Below are positions 50,722 through 61,584 of a DNA stretch of 64,000 nucleotides, one piece after another (within the stretch, counting starts at the first letter, position 1; every line of letters starts with the position of its first letter). A model generated the notes under the pieces. It had not been told where the DNA came from, ran no database searches, and saw nothing but the letters and a program-made list of their open reading frames with translations. Source of the stretch: Hondaea fermentalgiana (lineage: Eukaryota > Sar > Bigyra > Thraustochytrida > Thraustochytriidae). A program made the translations under genes and the position numbers. The DNA lies in contig NPFB01000122.1 of the NCBI GenBank assembly GCA_014084085.1, forward strand, positions 114,376 through 178,375, read 5' to 3'.

Positions 50722-52770
50722 GCTCGCTCGCCGCTCCTCCCGCGCGTCCTCCTCGGGCCCGCCCGCGAGTCGCGCCTCGCGCGCGTCGAGCGAGCGAGGT
50801 CTTCCCGGCCGGGTCTGCGCGGCCAAGATGGCGCCCCGCCGCCTCGCGCCCCTCTCTTCTCTCCTCTCCTCGCGCCTCTGCCAGCCGCGGCGCCGCTGCG
50901 CCTGTTGCCGCTCTGCCGCGCCTCGCCTCGGGAGCGGGAGGGAGCGAGGTCGGGCGCAGTCACGGCGCCGTGCCCGTGACGAGTCTGGCTGCCTGCCTGG
51001 CTGTCTGAGTGGCGGGCGAACGGACGAACGAACGAACGGTGGGTGCCGCGATGGAGCGCCCGGAGTGGAGTGGAATGGATGCGATGGAATGGAAAAGAAT
51101 GGAATGGCCGAATGGACTCTGCCGCCAGCCAGCGCCCGTGACGCTCTGCTCCGCTCCGCTTGGGCCCCGCCGCCTGCGCTGGTGCCGCGCGGGCCTGCGC
51201 GCGTGCCTGCGTCGCCCCGCTCGGGCCTGGCCGCCGCGCGGACGGACGATCGAGGCCGCGGAGGACGGAGGAGGAGGCAGGCAGGGAGGCAAAGGCAAGG
51301 CAGGCTGCCGGTCTGTCGCGCCTGCGCAAGCTGGAGATCGATCGAGCGATCGAGCGATTGAAGAGGCGGCCGTGTCTCTCCGTCTCTTGTATTCAGGGAG
51401 AGGGGACGGCGCGGCTCTGTCTCCTGGCGTATCTACCTATGCAGTAGCAGGTAGTAGGCTCCGTATGTATGCAGGCAGTGGCAGGCCGTCTAGTCTCGTA
51501 TAGTAGACTAGTGTGTCTGTCTGGCTGGCGAGCCGGTCCCGGCGACCGGTGTTCTCTCGCGTATTCCGCACTTGCGCGGCCGTTTGGCCGACTTGCGCGC
51601 GTGCGCCGCAAGTGGGCCTTCGCGGCGCCCAGGCCCGTACTCGTCGACCGGGCGGGACCGTGCCGCCGCGCTAGGACCACCTAGGGGTTGGCTACCCGGA
51701 TCGCGGAGTCGGCCGCAGAGCCTCGCACGGGCCCTCCAGAAAGAAAGGAAGGAAAGGAAGGAAAGAAAAAAAGGAAGGAAGAAAGAAAGAAAGAAGAGCA
51801 GCCAATCGCGGCGAGACGCGCGCGATTCTCACTCACGCAAGCCCTCTCGCCGCTCTTTCTCCAGACAGCTCGCCCGGAGTGGGGTTCGTTCCTGCGCGCT
51901 CGCGTGCCGTGCCGTGCGGTCGCGGCGCTCGAGCAGCTTGCTCCGCTTCGCTTCGCTTCGCTACGCGAGCGAGAACGCCGGAGGTGGAGTGCGCGGGATG
52001 GAGTTCGAGGTGGCGCGAAGAGCAGAGAAAGAATGAGAGAAAGAATGAGAGAAAGAAAGAAAGAAAGAAAGCAAGGAAGGAAGCAAAGGGGGGCCGGTGG
52101 GAAGAGGCCACTTGCGCGCTTGCTGTTGCGGACTTTGGCGGCGCGAGCTTTCACTTGCGCTCCGCCTTTTCTTCCCTTCCCTTCCCTTCACGCTTCCTCC
52201 TCTTCGACTTGCGACGAGAAAGGAAAAAAAGAAAAAGACCCGCGAGGATTCAAATTCGAAAATTCGAATCCGGATCCAGAAAAAGGGCCTTGCGATGAAC
52301 GAACGCGGCAGCGACGCGATGTGGCTCGCGTGCGTGCGTGCGAGCGTGCGTGCGTGCGATCGCTGTCTCGCGGCAAGCAAGCGCGGAGCAGAGCAGAGCA
52401 AAGCAGAGCACCGCAGCGCCCTCGTGTCGCCTTCTTCCTTCCCTGCACAGCTCAGGCCGCGTGGTCTGGCTAGCCCCGCGCCGCCACTTCCTGGGACCCC
52501 AACTGCCGTGACGCGAGGCTGTGGCCCGTGGCGGTGCGCCGTGAAGCCTCCGACCTCGCTCCCCCTTCGATCACGGCACCGCACTCCACTCGCCCTCTCC
52601 TGGTGGACGGATTGAAAAAAACAACGCAATGCCTGCCTCGCGGACGCGAGCCCTGTGCGGGTTCAGACGCCTTGAACGCGCCGCCGCCGGCTGGGTCCAC
52701 CCCCTGCTTCTACCGCCTGACCGCGGCTGCGGCTCGCTCCGCCGCCTGTGCGTGTGCCCTTCTCTGACGC

Positions 52771-52808
52771 GAGCTAGCTATAGCTCGCTATAGCTCGCTA
52801 GCTAGCTT
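52771..52808. repeat. AGCT/GCTATAGC palindromic repeat cluster
   Basis: Alternating GCTAGCTA and GCTATAGCTC units, strongly self-complementary, in gene-free DNA. Confidence 0.85.
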
Positions 52809-52975
52809 TGGCCAACGCGAATCGCGTCACGCGTGCTTGCTTCGGCTTGCTGGCTTGCTTGCTTTGCGCGCTTGGCCAGCCTTGAGCAACCTTGTGCAAG
52901 GTGGAAACTCCCAAGACCTGCGACCAAACCACGGTCCCGATCACGCGCAAATGTGTGGACGCAGCTGCCTGCTGC

Positions 52976-53011
52976 TGGCTTGGCTTGGCTTGGCTTGGCT
53001 TGGCTTGGCTT
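52976..53011. repeat. (TGGCT)7 pentanucleotide repeat
   Basis: Seven tandem TGGCT units in gene-free DNA. Confidence 0.96.
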
Positions 53012-53287
53012 TGATCTCTCTCTCTCGACCTCGCTTGCCCTCACGGCCACGAGCGTGCTCCTCGTTCGCTCTAGCTCGCTCGCTCGCTTGCGTGCGTGCT
53101 TTGCCTGCTTGCTTACTTGCTTGCACGCGGTGGATTCGGCTCGGGAAGCGCAGCACAGCACGGCGCAGCTTCACCAACCGCTGCCGTCCGTCACGGCTCC
53201 GCTGTCTCCGACGCGAGTGACCTGGTCGCGGCAGTCAAGGCGCCCAATAGTCGATAGAAACGGAGAAGCGCCCCACCGAGCGTACGG

Positions 53288-53313
53288 GCTGCTGCTGCTG
53301 CTGCTGCTGCTGC
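53288..53313. repeat. (CTG)n trinucleotide repeat
   Basis: About eight CTG units followed by CAGCTGCTGC. Confidence 0.95.
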
Positions 53314-54807
53314 AGCTGCTGCAAACGTGCGTGCGTGCTGGAGCGAGGCGAATCCAAGATGGCGGCTTCCGTTCGTTCTCTCCTGTTGTTTATGCGCCCT
53401 TTTATTTTAGGACAGCGCCGAGGACGCACGCCACACGCCCGGATTCCACGGGGACGGCGCGCTTTGCCTTCGTGGCTTCGACTTTCTCGTGTCACGTCAC
53501 TGCGGATCACGACGGCACGACGGCACGAACGGACTCCGGAAGCGGAAGGAAAGAAACCAGAAGTTGCTCGAGTGAGTCGCAGCGGTCCCGCGGCAGGCCG
53601 AATGAATGAATGAATGAACGATGAATGAAGAAGGAAGGGAAAGACGAATCTGCTGCGACGAAACCCCGGTTCGCCAGGAAGCGAACTCGATCCGCCCAAA
53701 GAAGAATAAAAATATACGCCGTTCAACTAACCCGGTCACGAACGCCCTGGGGCAGCCTTGGGTGCTGGCTGGCTAACGGGTGGGTGACCCGACCCGACCC
53801 GACCCGCGCAGCAGCGGTTGATCTGCACTCGATCGACACTGCCGGCTGCCGGAAAACACACCGACAAGACTGACAAGGGTTATTGGCCTTGTGGACAGCG
53901 AGCGCCGCAAGCGAACGCCACACGCGGTCCGTCGCTCTGTGTACAGCTCAGCGTCAAACTCGTCGCGAGCAAGTAAGCTCCCGGAGATTCGTCTTATGGA
54001 AAAACTTGGCGTCGAAAACACGGTCCGTGGGACCTAAGTCTTTTCCCACGAGCTGCTGGCTCTGCAAAGTTGGCTAGCCCTGAACAAAGGTGACCTGACA
54101 ACAACGAGGACGAGGACAACGCGGCCGAAAGCAAAGCAAAGCGAAGCGAAGCGAGGTGAGGCCGAGCGCAACCAAAACGAGCAAGAAAGACGCCAAGGAA
54201 TAATAGGTTCAGGCCAAAGGTGAGACGATCAACGAACGCGACAGGCACACGTACAGCAGTAGCGACAGCGACAGCGACAGCGACAACAGAACGATTGTTG
54301 ACACGACGCAAAGCGCAACACCAAATCAAAAAACCAACAAGTCGAATGAAGCGAAGCTAGGCGAACGAAGCACACCCGGCGCCACGGGACGGACTCGGCG
54401 ACCTTGGGCGGTGCGTTAACGCATGCTCCGTTCCCTCCTCGTCAACTGCTGCTGGCTTGACGGACAACAAGAGAACCTCCGGCACGGATGATGCGATCAA
54501 AAGCAGCCAATTCAGTGCCGCTTCGATAATGCTCCGACCCAAGCAAATTGAGGTCAGCTTTTCGCGCTCGATGCGATTCGAGGTAGCAAGCAGGCAAGCG
54601 AAGCTAGCTATCTAACGCGTCGCCGCGCGTTCGAAAAGTCCCGCTCCTCGCTGGCTTTGTCTTGCTTGTTCGCTTTTGCAGCTAGCTGGTCAGCGGCCAA
54701 CCTAGCTAGGAGTTCGTCGGACTGCTCGCGCCTGGTTTTGTTGGTCTCTCTCTTGTCGTGTTTCTCAGCTTGCCTGCTTGCGTCCTTGCTCTCGTGCTCA
54801 CTTGATT

Positions 54808-54808
<1 letters not shown>

Positions 54809-54840
<32 letters not shown>
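54809..54840. repeat. (GCTT)n tetranucleotide repeat
   Basis: About eight GCTT units, the same unit as the longer run at 20316-20370. Confidence 0.95.
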
Positions 54841-56457
54841 CACTTGCAGGGACGATTACCCCTCGACCGCCTCCCGTTCGTTGACCACCGCCAGGGTCGG
54901 TCAGGCCGCCTCGCTGGGGTCGCGCCACGTTCGTACAAATGCACGCCTCGGCTCTCGCCCCGCGCCACGTGCCTACTTTCTTGTACTACTTTCTTTGTCG
55001 TGCCCGGGGAGATGATGTCGAGGCGTGAGCCACGTCCACACCTTGTTTATCGGTATTGGTGACGGCCAATCTCGCACCTCGCCTCCCCTTCTCCTTAGCC
55101 CCAACCCGCGCGGCCAACCCCCCTTGAGACCTTCCTCCTACTACTAGCTGTGGCTGGAAAAATGAGCACGTTTCTTCTCAAGCAGAAGCGGGCAAGCAAA
55201 CTCTTCGCAAAGCAGGCAGTACGGACGCAACGAAAAGTAAGCAGCAGCACCAGCAGCCACCAGCACTAGCAGCCTGGCTGCAGAGCGGACCTGGGAAGAG
55301 ACTTGATCCATGTAAAACGAACCAAGCCTACCTACCAGCTTCGTTGGTTCGAGCCAGCTCGACCAACCTCCGAGTCCGTCCGCACCTAGGGCCAAAGAAT
55401 GAAAACAATGCAAAACAGCGCGGACGCGAACGCGAGCGTGGACGGTCAGTCAGTCCATCAGCCAACCGAGACGTCACTCGCCCACTCGCCCGCGCGGACA
55501 TGGCAGAGCCAGCGGCGGGCTCCGAGGCCGTCTCCGCACGTGGTACAAGCGTCGAGCGCCGCTGCCGCATCACAAGAGATGAGGACAAAAGCGCAGAATA
55601 TTAAGTTTTTCAATACCCCGTCAACCGACCTCTTGGGTCGTCGGGCCTTCTGGATGAGCGCAATCACAGCTTTCACACACAGGGGTTCACTGCGAGTCCC
55701 TACACTATGACAGAGCACCGGTGCTCACGAAAAGAACGTAGCGCACCCCTCTAAATGAAAGACGTCTATTACTTTGGTGAGTATAGATCGCGCTCTCAGG
55801 GGTGTATAGGAGATGTCTGCAAAGTCGGTCAACCGGGAGGATGACGTGGGTCGATTGAAGCCGTGCGGCGTGCGCGTTTTCTGTCTCCCGCCGGGCCATT
55901 CAGACGCGATAGGCAGGCCGGCCGCCGCGTCGACCCCACAATGCAAGCTTGCATGCATGCCGGCCTGACTGCCTGCCCGGGTACCCAAAACAATGCGATG
56001 CCCGGCACGGACGAAGAAGAACAATAAAAGTGGAACATGAAATGTCCGTCTCCGCGTCCGCGCTGCCGTTTCTTTGGGGGATCGTTTCATTCAAAGCAAA
56101 TGTATGAAAACTACGTAGGGCAAGCTGCCACCAGCGAAACGAAGCGTCCCTGCCAGTCGGTCACGCTTGACATCGTCCATTTCGCCCAAAGTCTGGTAGC
56201 TTCAGCGTGGCTCCAGGCAGCTTGGACGAAGCAATTTGGAATGAAACATCATCACGGCAGACGTGTCGGTTACTTTTTTCGTAGTTCATTTGACAGATCG
56301 CTAGCGATGGCGGGCGATCGGAGCTGAGCTAGCGAGATTTCTTCTTAAATATCCGTTATCTGACAGCAACGACTGACGCACTACAGCGCGCCTTGAAGCC
56401 TGACAGGGGTGAAAGACTGACTTCGATGGCCAGGAAAAGCCAGCTTGGGCACGTCCG

Positions 56458-59400
56458 TCATTTCGCAAGAACGACATGCATTTCACCTTGCGCGAACGAC
56501 GCCTGCCGGCATAGCGGGCACGCATTCATGGTCCATGCCTCAATGCAGTCTGCATGGAAAAAGTGCCCACACAATGTCTTTGCAACTTCTTCCCCCGCAC
56601 GGTAGTCTTCAAGGCAAATTGTGCACGCGTCTGCAAGGCCAACGCCTCCTTCCTCATTCGGGACAATCTTTCGCTGCAGCTTGCTCGAGCTAGTTTGCCG
56701 TTTAAGTCGACGCGCTCGCCACATTGAATTTTGCAAAAAACGCGCTGCTCCCGTCTGACGCTGAGCACCGGTCAATCGAGTCGCACGTGCATGCGCCGAC
56801 GTCGCAGGAGCTGATGAAACTGCATCTCTCCACGAATGGCGCAGAGCATTCCACCACGTTGTGACGCGCGAAAGATGCGTTGTTTCTACCGGCGCGAGAG
56901 ACCTCTCACGCCTGACTTGCTGTGCCGCGCGATCTATAGGTTGCATTAACCAAAGCCCCGCAGCTTGAACGAAGAGCAAACTTGGCCAGAATTTAAACCC
57001 GATAGAGGACTTTGTCGGAGCGAGACACACTATCACGAGCGCACACAGTACTCCGTAAAGCATCATGTACAAGAAAAGTGGACCCATATCGGAGACAAAC
57101 TTGGCTAAAAGACTTGCAGGCCCACGTCGATGCGCCGCCACAATGAGTGCCCAGAGCACTACGCTTGCAGTGAAGTTTCCCAGCAACTTCGGTGCATGGG
57201 TATCCCATAGCATCGTGAACGCCCCTGTCAGCATTGCCAATCCAGACACCTCTGGGACACCCAGCTCAGAGAGTATTTGGAAGGGACCCAATTGTTCCCA
57301 GAGGTCCTGCGACAATCGGGATCTCTGGCGGGGATTAGTGTCAAGCGTGCCAAGCAGATAACCACCAACGCTCAGCGCGAGCCACACCGACTCGGTCAAA
57401 ATGACATTGATAACCCTGCATGAGGAACGCACCAAGTTCCCCGACTGCGTCACAGGTAGCCACAACACACACGCAATATAGGCGATGACGCCCCACGACG
57501 ATCTGTCTGCACCGCAAAAGCTGTGTGACGCTTGGGCTGCATGTACTGCTCGGGCTACAAAGCCAACGCAGGACATGTGAGCTCGAATCCATTCGTTAAC
57601 GTCGTCAGTGCTGCCAAGCATTGTCCACACACTTAGCATCGCGTAAATGCTTGCAAGGACTTTCCCGTCACGAGTCAGCTCCCTGCTGTACAGTGCCGGA
57701 AGATCGATCGAGACTGCCAATAAGGCAAACGAGGCGACAAATGAGCTAAAAAGTACATTCGCGGTACTCGCGCCCGATGCCGTCCCCTGTGACAGACAAT
57801 GCGCGGCCATGATTCCCACACCAGCTTTGGGAAACGTGAGCTCGCGCTCGCAGACGAGCGCTTGCAAGAGCGAGTTTGCGCCAACGTAGCGAGCTCGATC
57901 TAATCTTTCATCACGCTGGCGCGGACCTTGCGTCGCTTGTGGCAAAAGTATGGAGCCGAGGCCGTCGTCTGGCCCCACGAACGCAAGCCCGAGCCCAACA
58001 ATATCTTCCCACGGCCAGTGGCGCCAAGGGAAGAAAAAAGTGAGAGAGCCAGAGGTTGCGCGAAAGAAAATGCACAGCACATGCAAACCGAGACCGACAA
58101 GCAATGGCAGTTTGACAGCCCACGGAAGTGCAAGTCGAGATACTCCCGTCATTCTTGAAAACCATGGGGAAACTCGTAGAAACAAGGCCAATGCATATGC
58201 TACCAATACGCTGACCTTGATCGAGGCCAGCAAAAAGTTGCCTCGTGACAAATCGTTGCTGCACGCGTCAGATGCAAGCATCATACCAAAGAGAAACCAC
58301 GTGCCTCGCAGAATAAGTAGGCAAGGCTTTGACGTAAATCGAGCAAGGCAAGTCATGCATATGAAGCCAAGCATACATATGGATCCCGCATTGATTTGTT
58401 CGCCGCCGTGCATGAGCGCTTGCCACGAAGTCGGTACGGCCCCCGGTCGAGGCCTGCGCCGCACGTCGCTTACAATCACAAGTGCCAAAACAAGTACTTG
58501 GCACATTGTCCGTGCCGCCACCGCTTGACCCATCTCTTGGCTTGTCTCGGCTTCTGTGGACAACGAACCGGTCCAAACACTTCCTGCTGCGCGCAGAAGA
58601 GATGCTCGAGCGCCTGCGGAGTTTAAAGTATCCGAGTCATCCCCTCCCTGGTCAAACGAGGCATCCTCTACCTCAACGTGCTCCCGAGCTTCAGACGGAG
58701 AACCTTCCCTCGACGGTGCACCACTCTCACGGAGCCCGAGAGACCGAGCGCTGCGCACTCGCTTCAATATTCTTTCCCAGGTTTGGCACATCGTAATCTG
58801 TGGAAACACGAGGGTCAATTTCGTCGCCGCACGCCAGGGCCAGTTCAGCGTAATAATATGGAGCGCGCCTCGACGACGAGGCATACGTAGGAAGGAAGTT
58901 GATTGCGTTGGGGCTGTCTCTTGCGCAACGCGAATTCGAGTTCGCCGTACGGGCGACAAGTGAACCCTACGGGGCACAAGAGCCTGATTCTCGGCGTCAA
59001 TACTCGATGGTGCCTGCGCATATAAAAGGATCACGAAACATCGATGCCGCTCGTCGTGAAGCGCAACAGCATATCGATAAGAGTGTTGCACTTCACGATG
59101 CATCCTGCACCTCTCCTCGTCGATGCAAGCTCCGGCGCAAAGTATATTGTCTCCGCGCAGAGCAGTATTTAAGCTCAAACGCTGATACATGGCTTCTCGG
59201 CGGCAGCGCGCAGAGGGCCGAGCGCTGCCCTCCATTCTATCGCTATTCACATGATCGTAGCCAGCTTCCTCATTTTCATAACTGACATCATCTTCATAGT
59301 CATCTTCATCATCTATGTCACTGCCCCGTGAGCGAAGTCTCGCAACGGGTCGTGCTGAGCTCGCTTCTGACGTAGGAAAAGGATAAGTTCCAGAAAGCAC

Positions 59401-59580
59401 TCTTGTGGAACTCGAGGTCCCGCTCGTGGTCCATAAAGCTGCCCTTGCCCCTGTTGCTGCTGCTACTGCGTTCCTCGTGGAGTTCTCCGTCGCGTTCGCA
59501 GTTGCCAAGGGTGTCGACCGAGATTGCAAAAGTCTTGCGCTATCGCCGCGACCTGTGTGGAATCGTCCACGCCATCGCAT
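56458..59580 (-). CDS. Polytopic membrane protein with C-terminal RING-H2 finger (putative E3 ubiquitin ligase)
   Basis: A 1040-residue protein. Seen: a hydrophilic N-terminal third with an Asp/Glu-rich patch (DIDDEDDYEDD), about ten or more hydrophobic helices across the middle, and a RING-H2 finger at 986-1024. The finger reads CTICLEDY...LCGHFFHADCIEAW...CPLC, with all eight zinc ligands in the C3H2C3 order. RING-H2 membrane proteins are typically E3 ligases in endomembrane quality control; substrate and compartment are unknown here. The frame is open upstream to 60081, but that part translates a purine tract into poly-Phe, and 59580 is its first ATG. Later in-frame ATGs are also possible starts. 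Divergent from the alcohol dehydrogenase gene, 735 bases away. Confidence 0.78.
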   Translation of the reverse strand: MRWRGRFHTGRGDSARLLQSRSTPLATANATENSTRNAVAAATGARAALWTTSGTSSSTRVLSGTYPFPTSEASSARPVARLRSRGSDIDDEDDYEDDVSYENEEAGYDHVNSDRMEGSARPSARCRREAMYQRLSLNTALRGDNILCAGACIDEERCRMHREVQHSYRYAVALHDERHRCFVILLYAQAPSSIDAENQALVPRRVHLSPVRRTRIRVAQETAPTQSTSFLRMPRRRGALHIITLNWPWRAATKLTLVFPQITMCQTWERILKRVRSARSLGLRESGAPSREGSPSEAREHVEVEDASFDQGGDDSDTLNSAGARASLLRAAGSVWTGSLSTEAETSQEMGQAVAARTMCQVLVLALVIVSDVRRRPRPGAVPTSWQALMHGGEQINAGSICMLGFICMTCLARFTSKPCLLILRGTWFLFGMMLASDACSNDLSRGNFLLASIKVSVLVAYALALFLRVSPWFSRMTGVSRLALPWAVKLPLLVGLGLHVLCIFFRATSGSLTFFFPWRHWPWEDIVGLGLAFVGPDDGLGSILLPQATQGPRQRDERLDRARYVGANSLLQALVCERELTFPKAGVGIMAAHCLSQGTASGASTANVLFSSFVASFALLAVSIDLPALYSRELTRDGKVLASIYAMLSVWTMLGSTDDVNEWIRAHMSCVGFVARAVHAAQASHSFCGADRSSWGVIAYIACVLWLPVTQSGNLVRSSCRVINVILTESVWLALSVGGYLLGTLDTNPRQRSRLSQDLWEQLGPFQILSELGVPEVSGLAMLTGAFTMLWDTHAPKLLGNFTASVVLWALIVAAHRRGPASLLAKFVSDMGPLFLYMMLYGVLCALVIVCLAPTKSSIGFKFWPSLLFVQAAGLWLMQPIDRAAQQVRRERSLAPVETTHLSRVTTWWNALRHSWRDAVSSAPATSAHARATRLTGAQRQTGAARFLQNSMWRARRLKRQTSSSKLQRKIVPNEEGGVGLADACTICLEDYRAGEEVAKTLCGHFFHADCIEAWTMNACPLCRQASFAQGEMHVVLAK

Positions 59581-59928
59581 GGCAGACGCACACCTCGTCC
59601 AAGACGGTGCGCAGGATGTCTCGGAGCTGCAAGTCTGGTCACGAGCCGCGGTATCTTTCTGTTTACGTGGATGGCGGCGCGGCCTGGCGAGTCGTGAAGG
59701 AGAACGTGCGCGAATCTCCAAAAGAGAATTCGCGTCTTCTCCGCGACTGACGCAGCGAGCCCACCACGAGACCGACCGGGGCAGGACGAGGGGACTTTGC
59801 GGCGACTCAGCGCCCGTGCGCAGCCGCCACGTCCCGAAGATCGCTCGCTGGTTCGTCCGTTCAACAACTTCAAGTTCTGCAGCCAGCCCAACTTGAACTT
59901 GAACAACGTGTAGAGCACGATACTCGAA

Positions 59929-59980
59929 ACAAGAGAAAGAAAGAAAGAAAAAGAAAAAGGAAAAGGAAAAGAAAAAGAAA
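59929..59980. repeat. Purine tract (AAAG/AAAAGG units)
   Basis: A run of A and G in the region between the RING gene and the alcohol dehydrogenase gene. Confidence 0.93.
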
Positions 59981-60216
59981 TTTTCTTTTAAGGAGGTGTG
60001 CGAAGGGGCGAGGACACACTGGGGACCCCTCAAGGCTGCGCAAACTTGCAGCGACGGAAACACAGGACGAGGTCGTCGCAACGCATACAGTCGCGAGCAG
60101 GCCTTACGCGGACGCGAAGCAGACCTCGCAAGACGTCGGCAAATCCCATTGGAGCGGACGCGCGTGATCGTCTGCCCGTGCGTGCACGAGTCCAGAGTAC
60201 GAAAGTACGAACAAAC

Positions 60217-60232
60217 GCACGTTTAAACGTGC
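60217..60232. promoter_or_regulatory. Perfect 16-base palindrome upstream of alcohol dehydrogenase
   Basis: GCACGTTTAAACGTGC, 84 bases before the alcohol dehydrogenase ATG and within the divergent intergenic region. Perfect dyads of this kind often bind dimeric transcription factors; the role is inferred. Confidence 0.45.
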
Positions 60233-60315
60233 AAAGCGGAGAACACCACCAACTTGAAGGCTGAAGTGGAACAAACAAACCAAAGCGCATTTATTGCCTC
60301 GCAACAGCCGGCAAG

Positions 60316-61584
60316 ATGACCATCATGCACAAGTTGAAGAGCGAACTTGGTCGTCAGGCCATGAGCAGAATCAAATACGAAAAGTTCGTGCCCGATCTCG
60401 AGAACGGCCCTGGCAGCGCCAAGCGCGCAGGCGAGGTTGCTCGGCGCCTCGGAATTACAAAGACCCTCATCGTCACGGACAAGATCCTTGTCGATATTGG
60501 GCTCGTTGGCCCAATCAATAATGCCTTGCAAAACGCTGGTACTCAGACTGTCATTTTCGATGGTGTACTTCCGGACCCGACGGTGGCCCAAATTGAAGAT
60601 GGCGCAGAATTCTACATTGCCAACGGCTGCGATGGTATCATCGCTATCGGCGGCGGCTCGGCCATGGACTGTGCTAAAATGATTGGCGCTGTCGTGAGCA
60701 ACAACAAGCCTCCGGCGGCCTTTGCTGGCGCCTTCAAGGTAAGAAAGCGCATTCCGGCTCTCATTGCGGTGCCAACAACGCATGGGACGGGATCCGAAGT
60801 CACATTTGCTGCAGTGGTGAGCGACCCAGTGGCGCAGCGCAAACTTCTCGTTTCAGACTTCAAAATTGTCCCGCGTGTTGCCATTCTCGACCCCGAGCTT
60901 CTCACTGGCCTTCCGCCAGCCATCAGCGCGGCGACAGGCATGGATGCTCTCACGCACGCTGTTGAGAGCTACCTTTCGCCGTGGGCTACCTCGTATTCTC
61001 TCGAAAAGTCCCGCAGTGCCGTCAAAGGGGTCTTTGACTTCATCTTGCGCGCCTACCACGATGGAGAAAGCGATCTCGAAGCGCGCGAAGGCATGTTGCT
61101 CGCTTCTTTCAACGCAGGAATTGGCATTTCCTGTGGTGCAGTTGGCTACGTCCACGCCATCGCGCATACCCTCGGCTACAATTACCACACGCCACACGGG
61201 GTCGCCAACGCAATGATATTGCCCCACGTGCTTCGCTTCTACGGCGACGCCGCGGCTCCTCGTCTCGCGGAGCTCGCCCGTCTCGTTGGCCTCAGCACGA
61301 CTGGAAACTCGGACGAGGATCTTGCGCGCCTCTTTATCGACCGAATTTGCGAGATGCAACGTGAGATGCACATGCCTACAACCGTGCAGGGTCTTCGCGC
61401 CGATCGGGTCGACGACATGGCAACTATCGCTTTGCAGGAAGCCCACGGAGAACGACACAGCATGCTTTTCCGTTTTGGCGAGTTCATGATGGATACTGGT
61501 TATCCGACCATCAAGCACATGACCCACGGCGAATGTGCTCGAATTGTGCGTCACTGCGTTGCGCCGCCTTCTTCAAAGCTCTAG
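60316..61584 (+). CDS. Iron-containing (group III) alcohol dehydrogenase
   Basis: A 422-residue NAD(P)-dependent dehydrogenase that interconverts alcohols and aldehydes. Seen: an N-terminal Rossmann-like domain with the dinucleotide motif GGGSAMDCAK (112-121) and VPTTHGTGSE (152-161). The C-terminal helical domain has the metal set D210, H214, H280 and H294. The spacings of 4 and 14 residues match the family (as in FucO-type enzymes), and the second signature HTLGYNYHTPHG is intact. Length is somewhat above the bacterial 380-390. No obvious targeting peptide. It might be closer to hydroxyacid-oxoacid transhydrogenase, which is in the same superfamily. Stop at 61584; convergent with CDK1. Confidence 0.92.
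   Translation: MTIMHKLKSELGRQAMSRIKYEKFVPDLENGPGSAKRAGEVARRLGITKTLIVTDKILVDIGLVGPINNALQNAGTQTVIFDGVLPDPTVAQIEDGAEFYIANGCDGIIAIGGGSAMDCAKMIGAVVSNNKPPAAFAGAFKVRKRIPALIAVPTTHGTGSEVTFAAVVSDPVAQRKLLVSDFKIVPRVAILDPELLTGLPPAISAATGMDALTHAVESYLSPWATSYSLEKSRSAVKGVFDFILRAYHDGESDLEAREGMLLASFNAGIGISCGAVGYVHAIAHTLGYNYHTPHGVANAMILPHVLRFYGDAAAPRLAELARLVGLSTTGNSDEDLARLFIDRICEMQREMHMPTTVQGLRADRVDDMATIALQEAHGERHSMLFRFGEFMMDTGYPTIKHMTHGECARIVRHCVAPPSSKL

Larger units (their letters stand above)
50722..56457. other. 5.7-kb region without supportable genes
   Basis: From the AGC kinase start to the stop of the membrane RING gene I see no frame with a recognisable domain or believable composition. It holds the kinase 5' region, purine-rich AAAG/GGAA tracts (51738-51797, 52019-52092), GGAAT-like units (51065-51115) and a TGGCT pentanucleotide run (52976-53011). 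It also has a CTG run (53288-53313), GACCC units (53785-53806) and GCTT units (54809-54840). GC content falls after about 53600. An intron-rich, diverged gene or a non-coding RNA could be missed here. Confidence 0.5.

Noticed and set aside
50354..51361. A 335-codon + strand frame over the AGC kinase start
   Set aside because: Antisense to the kinase N-terminus and then Arg-rich repeat sequence; no domain.
54660..55062. Short + strand frames rich in Leu, Cys and Ser resembling a membrane peptide
   Set aside because: They arise from the GCTT repeat, which reads as Leu-Ala-Cys-Leu in every frame.
59581..60081. N-terminal extension of the RING protein
   Set aside because: It translates a purine tract into poly-Phe/Ser and has no ATG before 59580.
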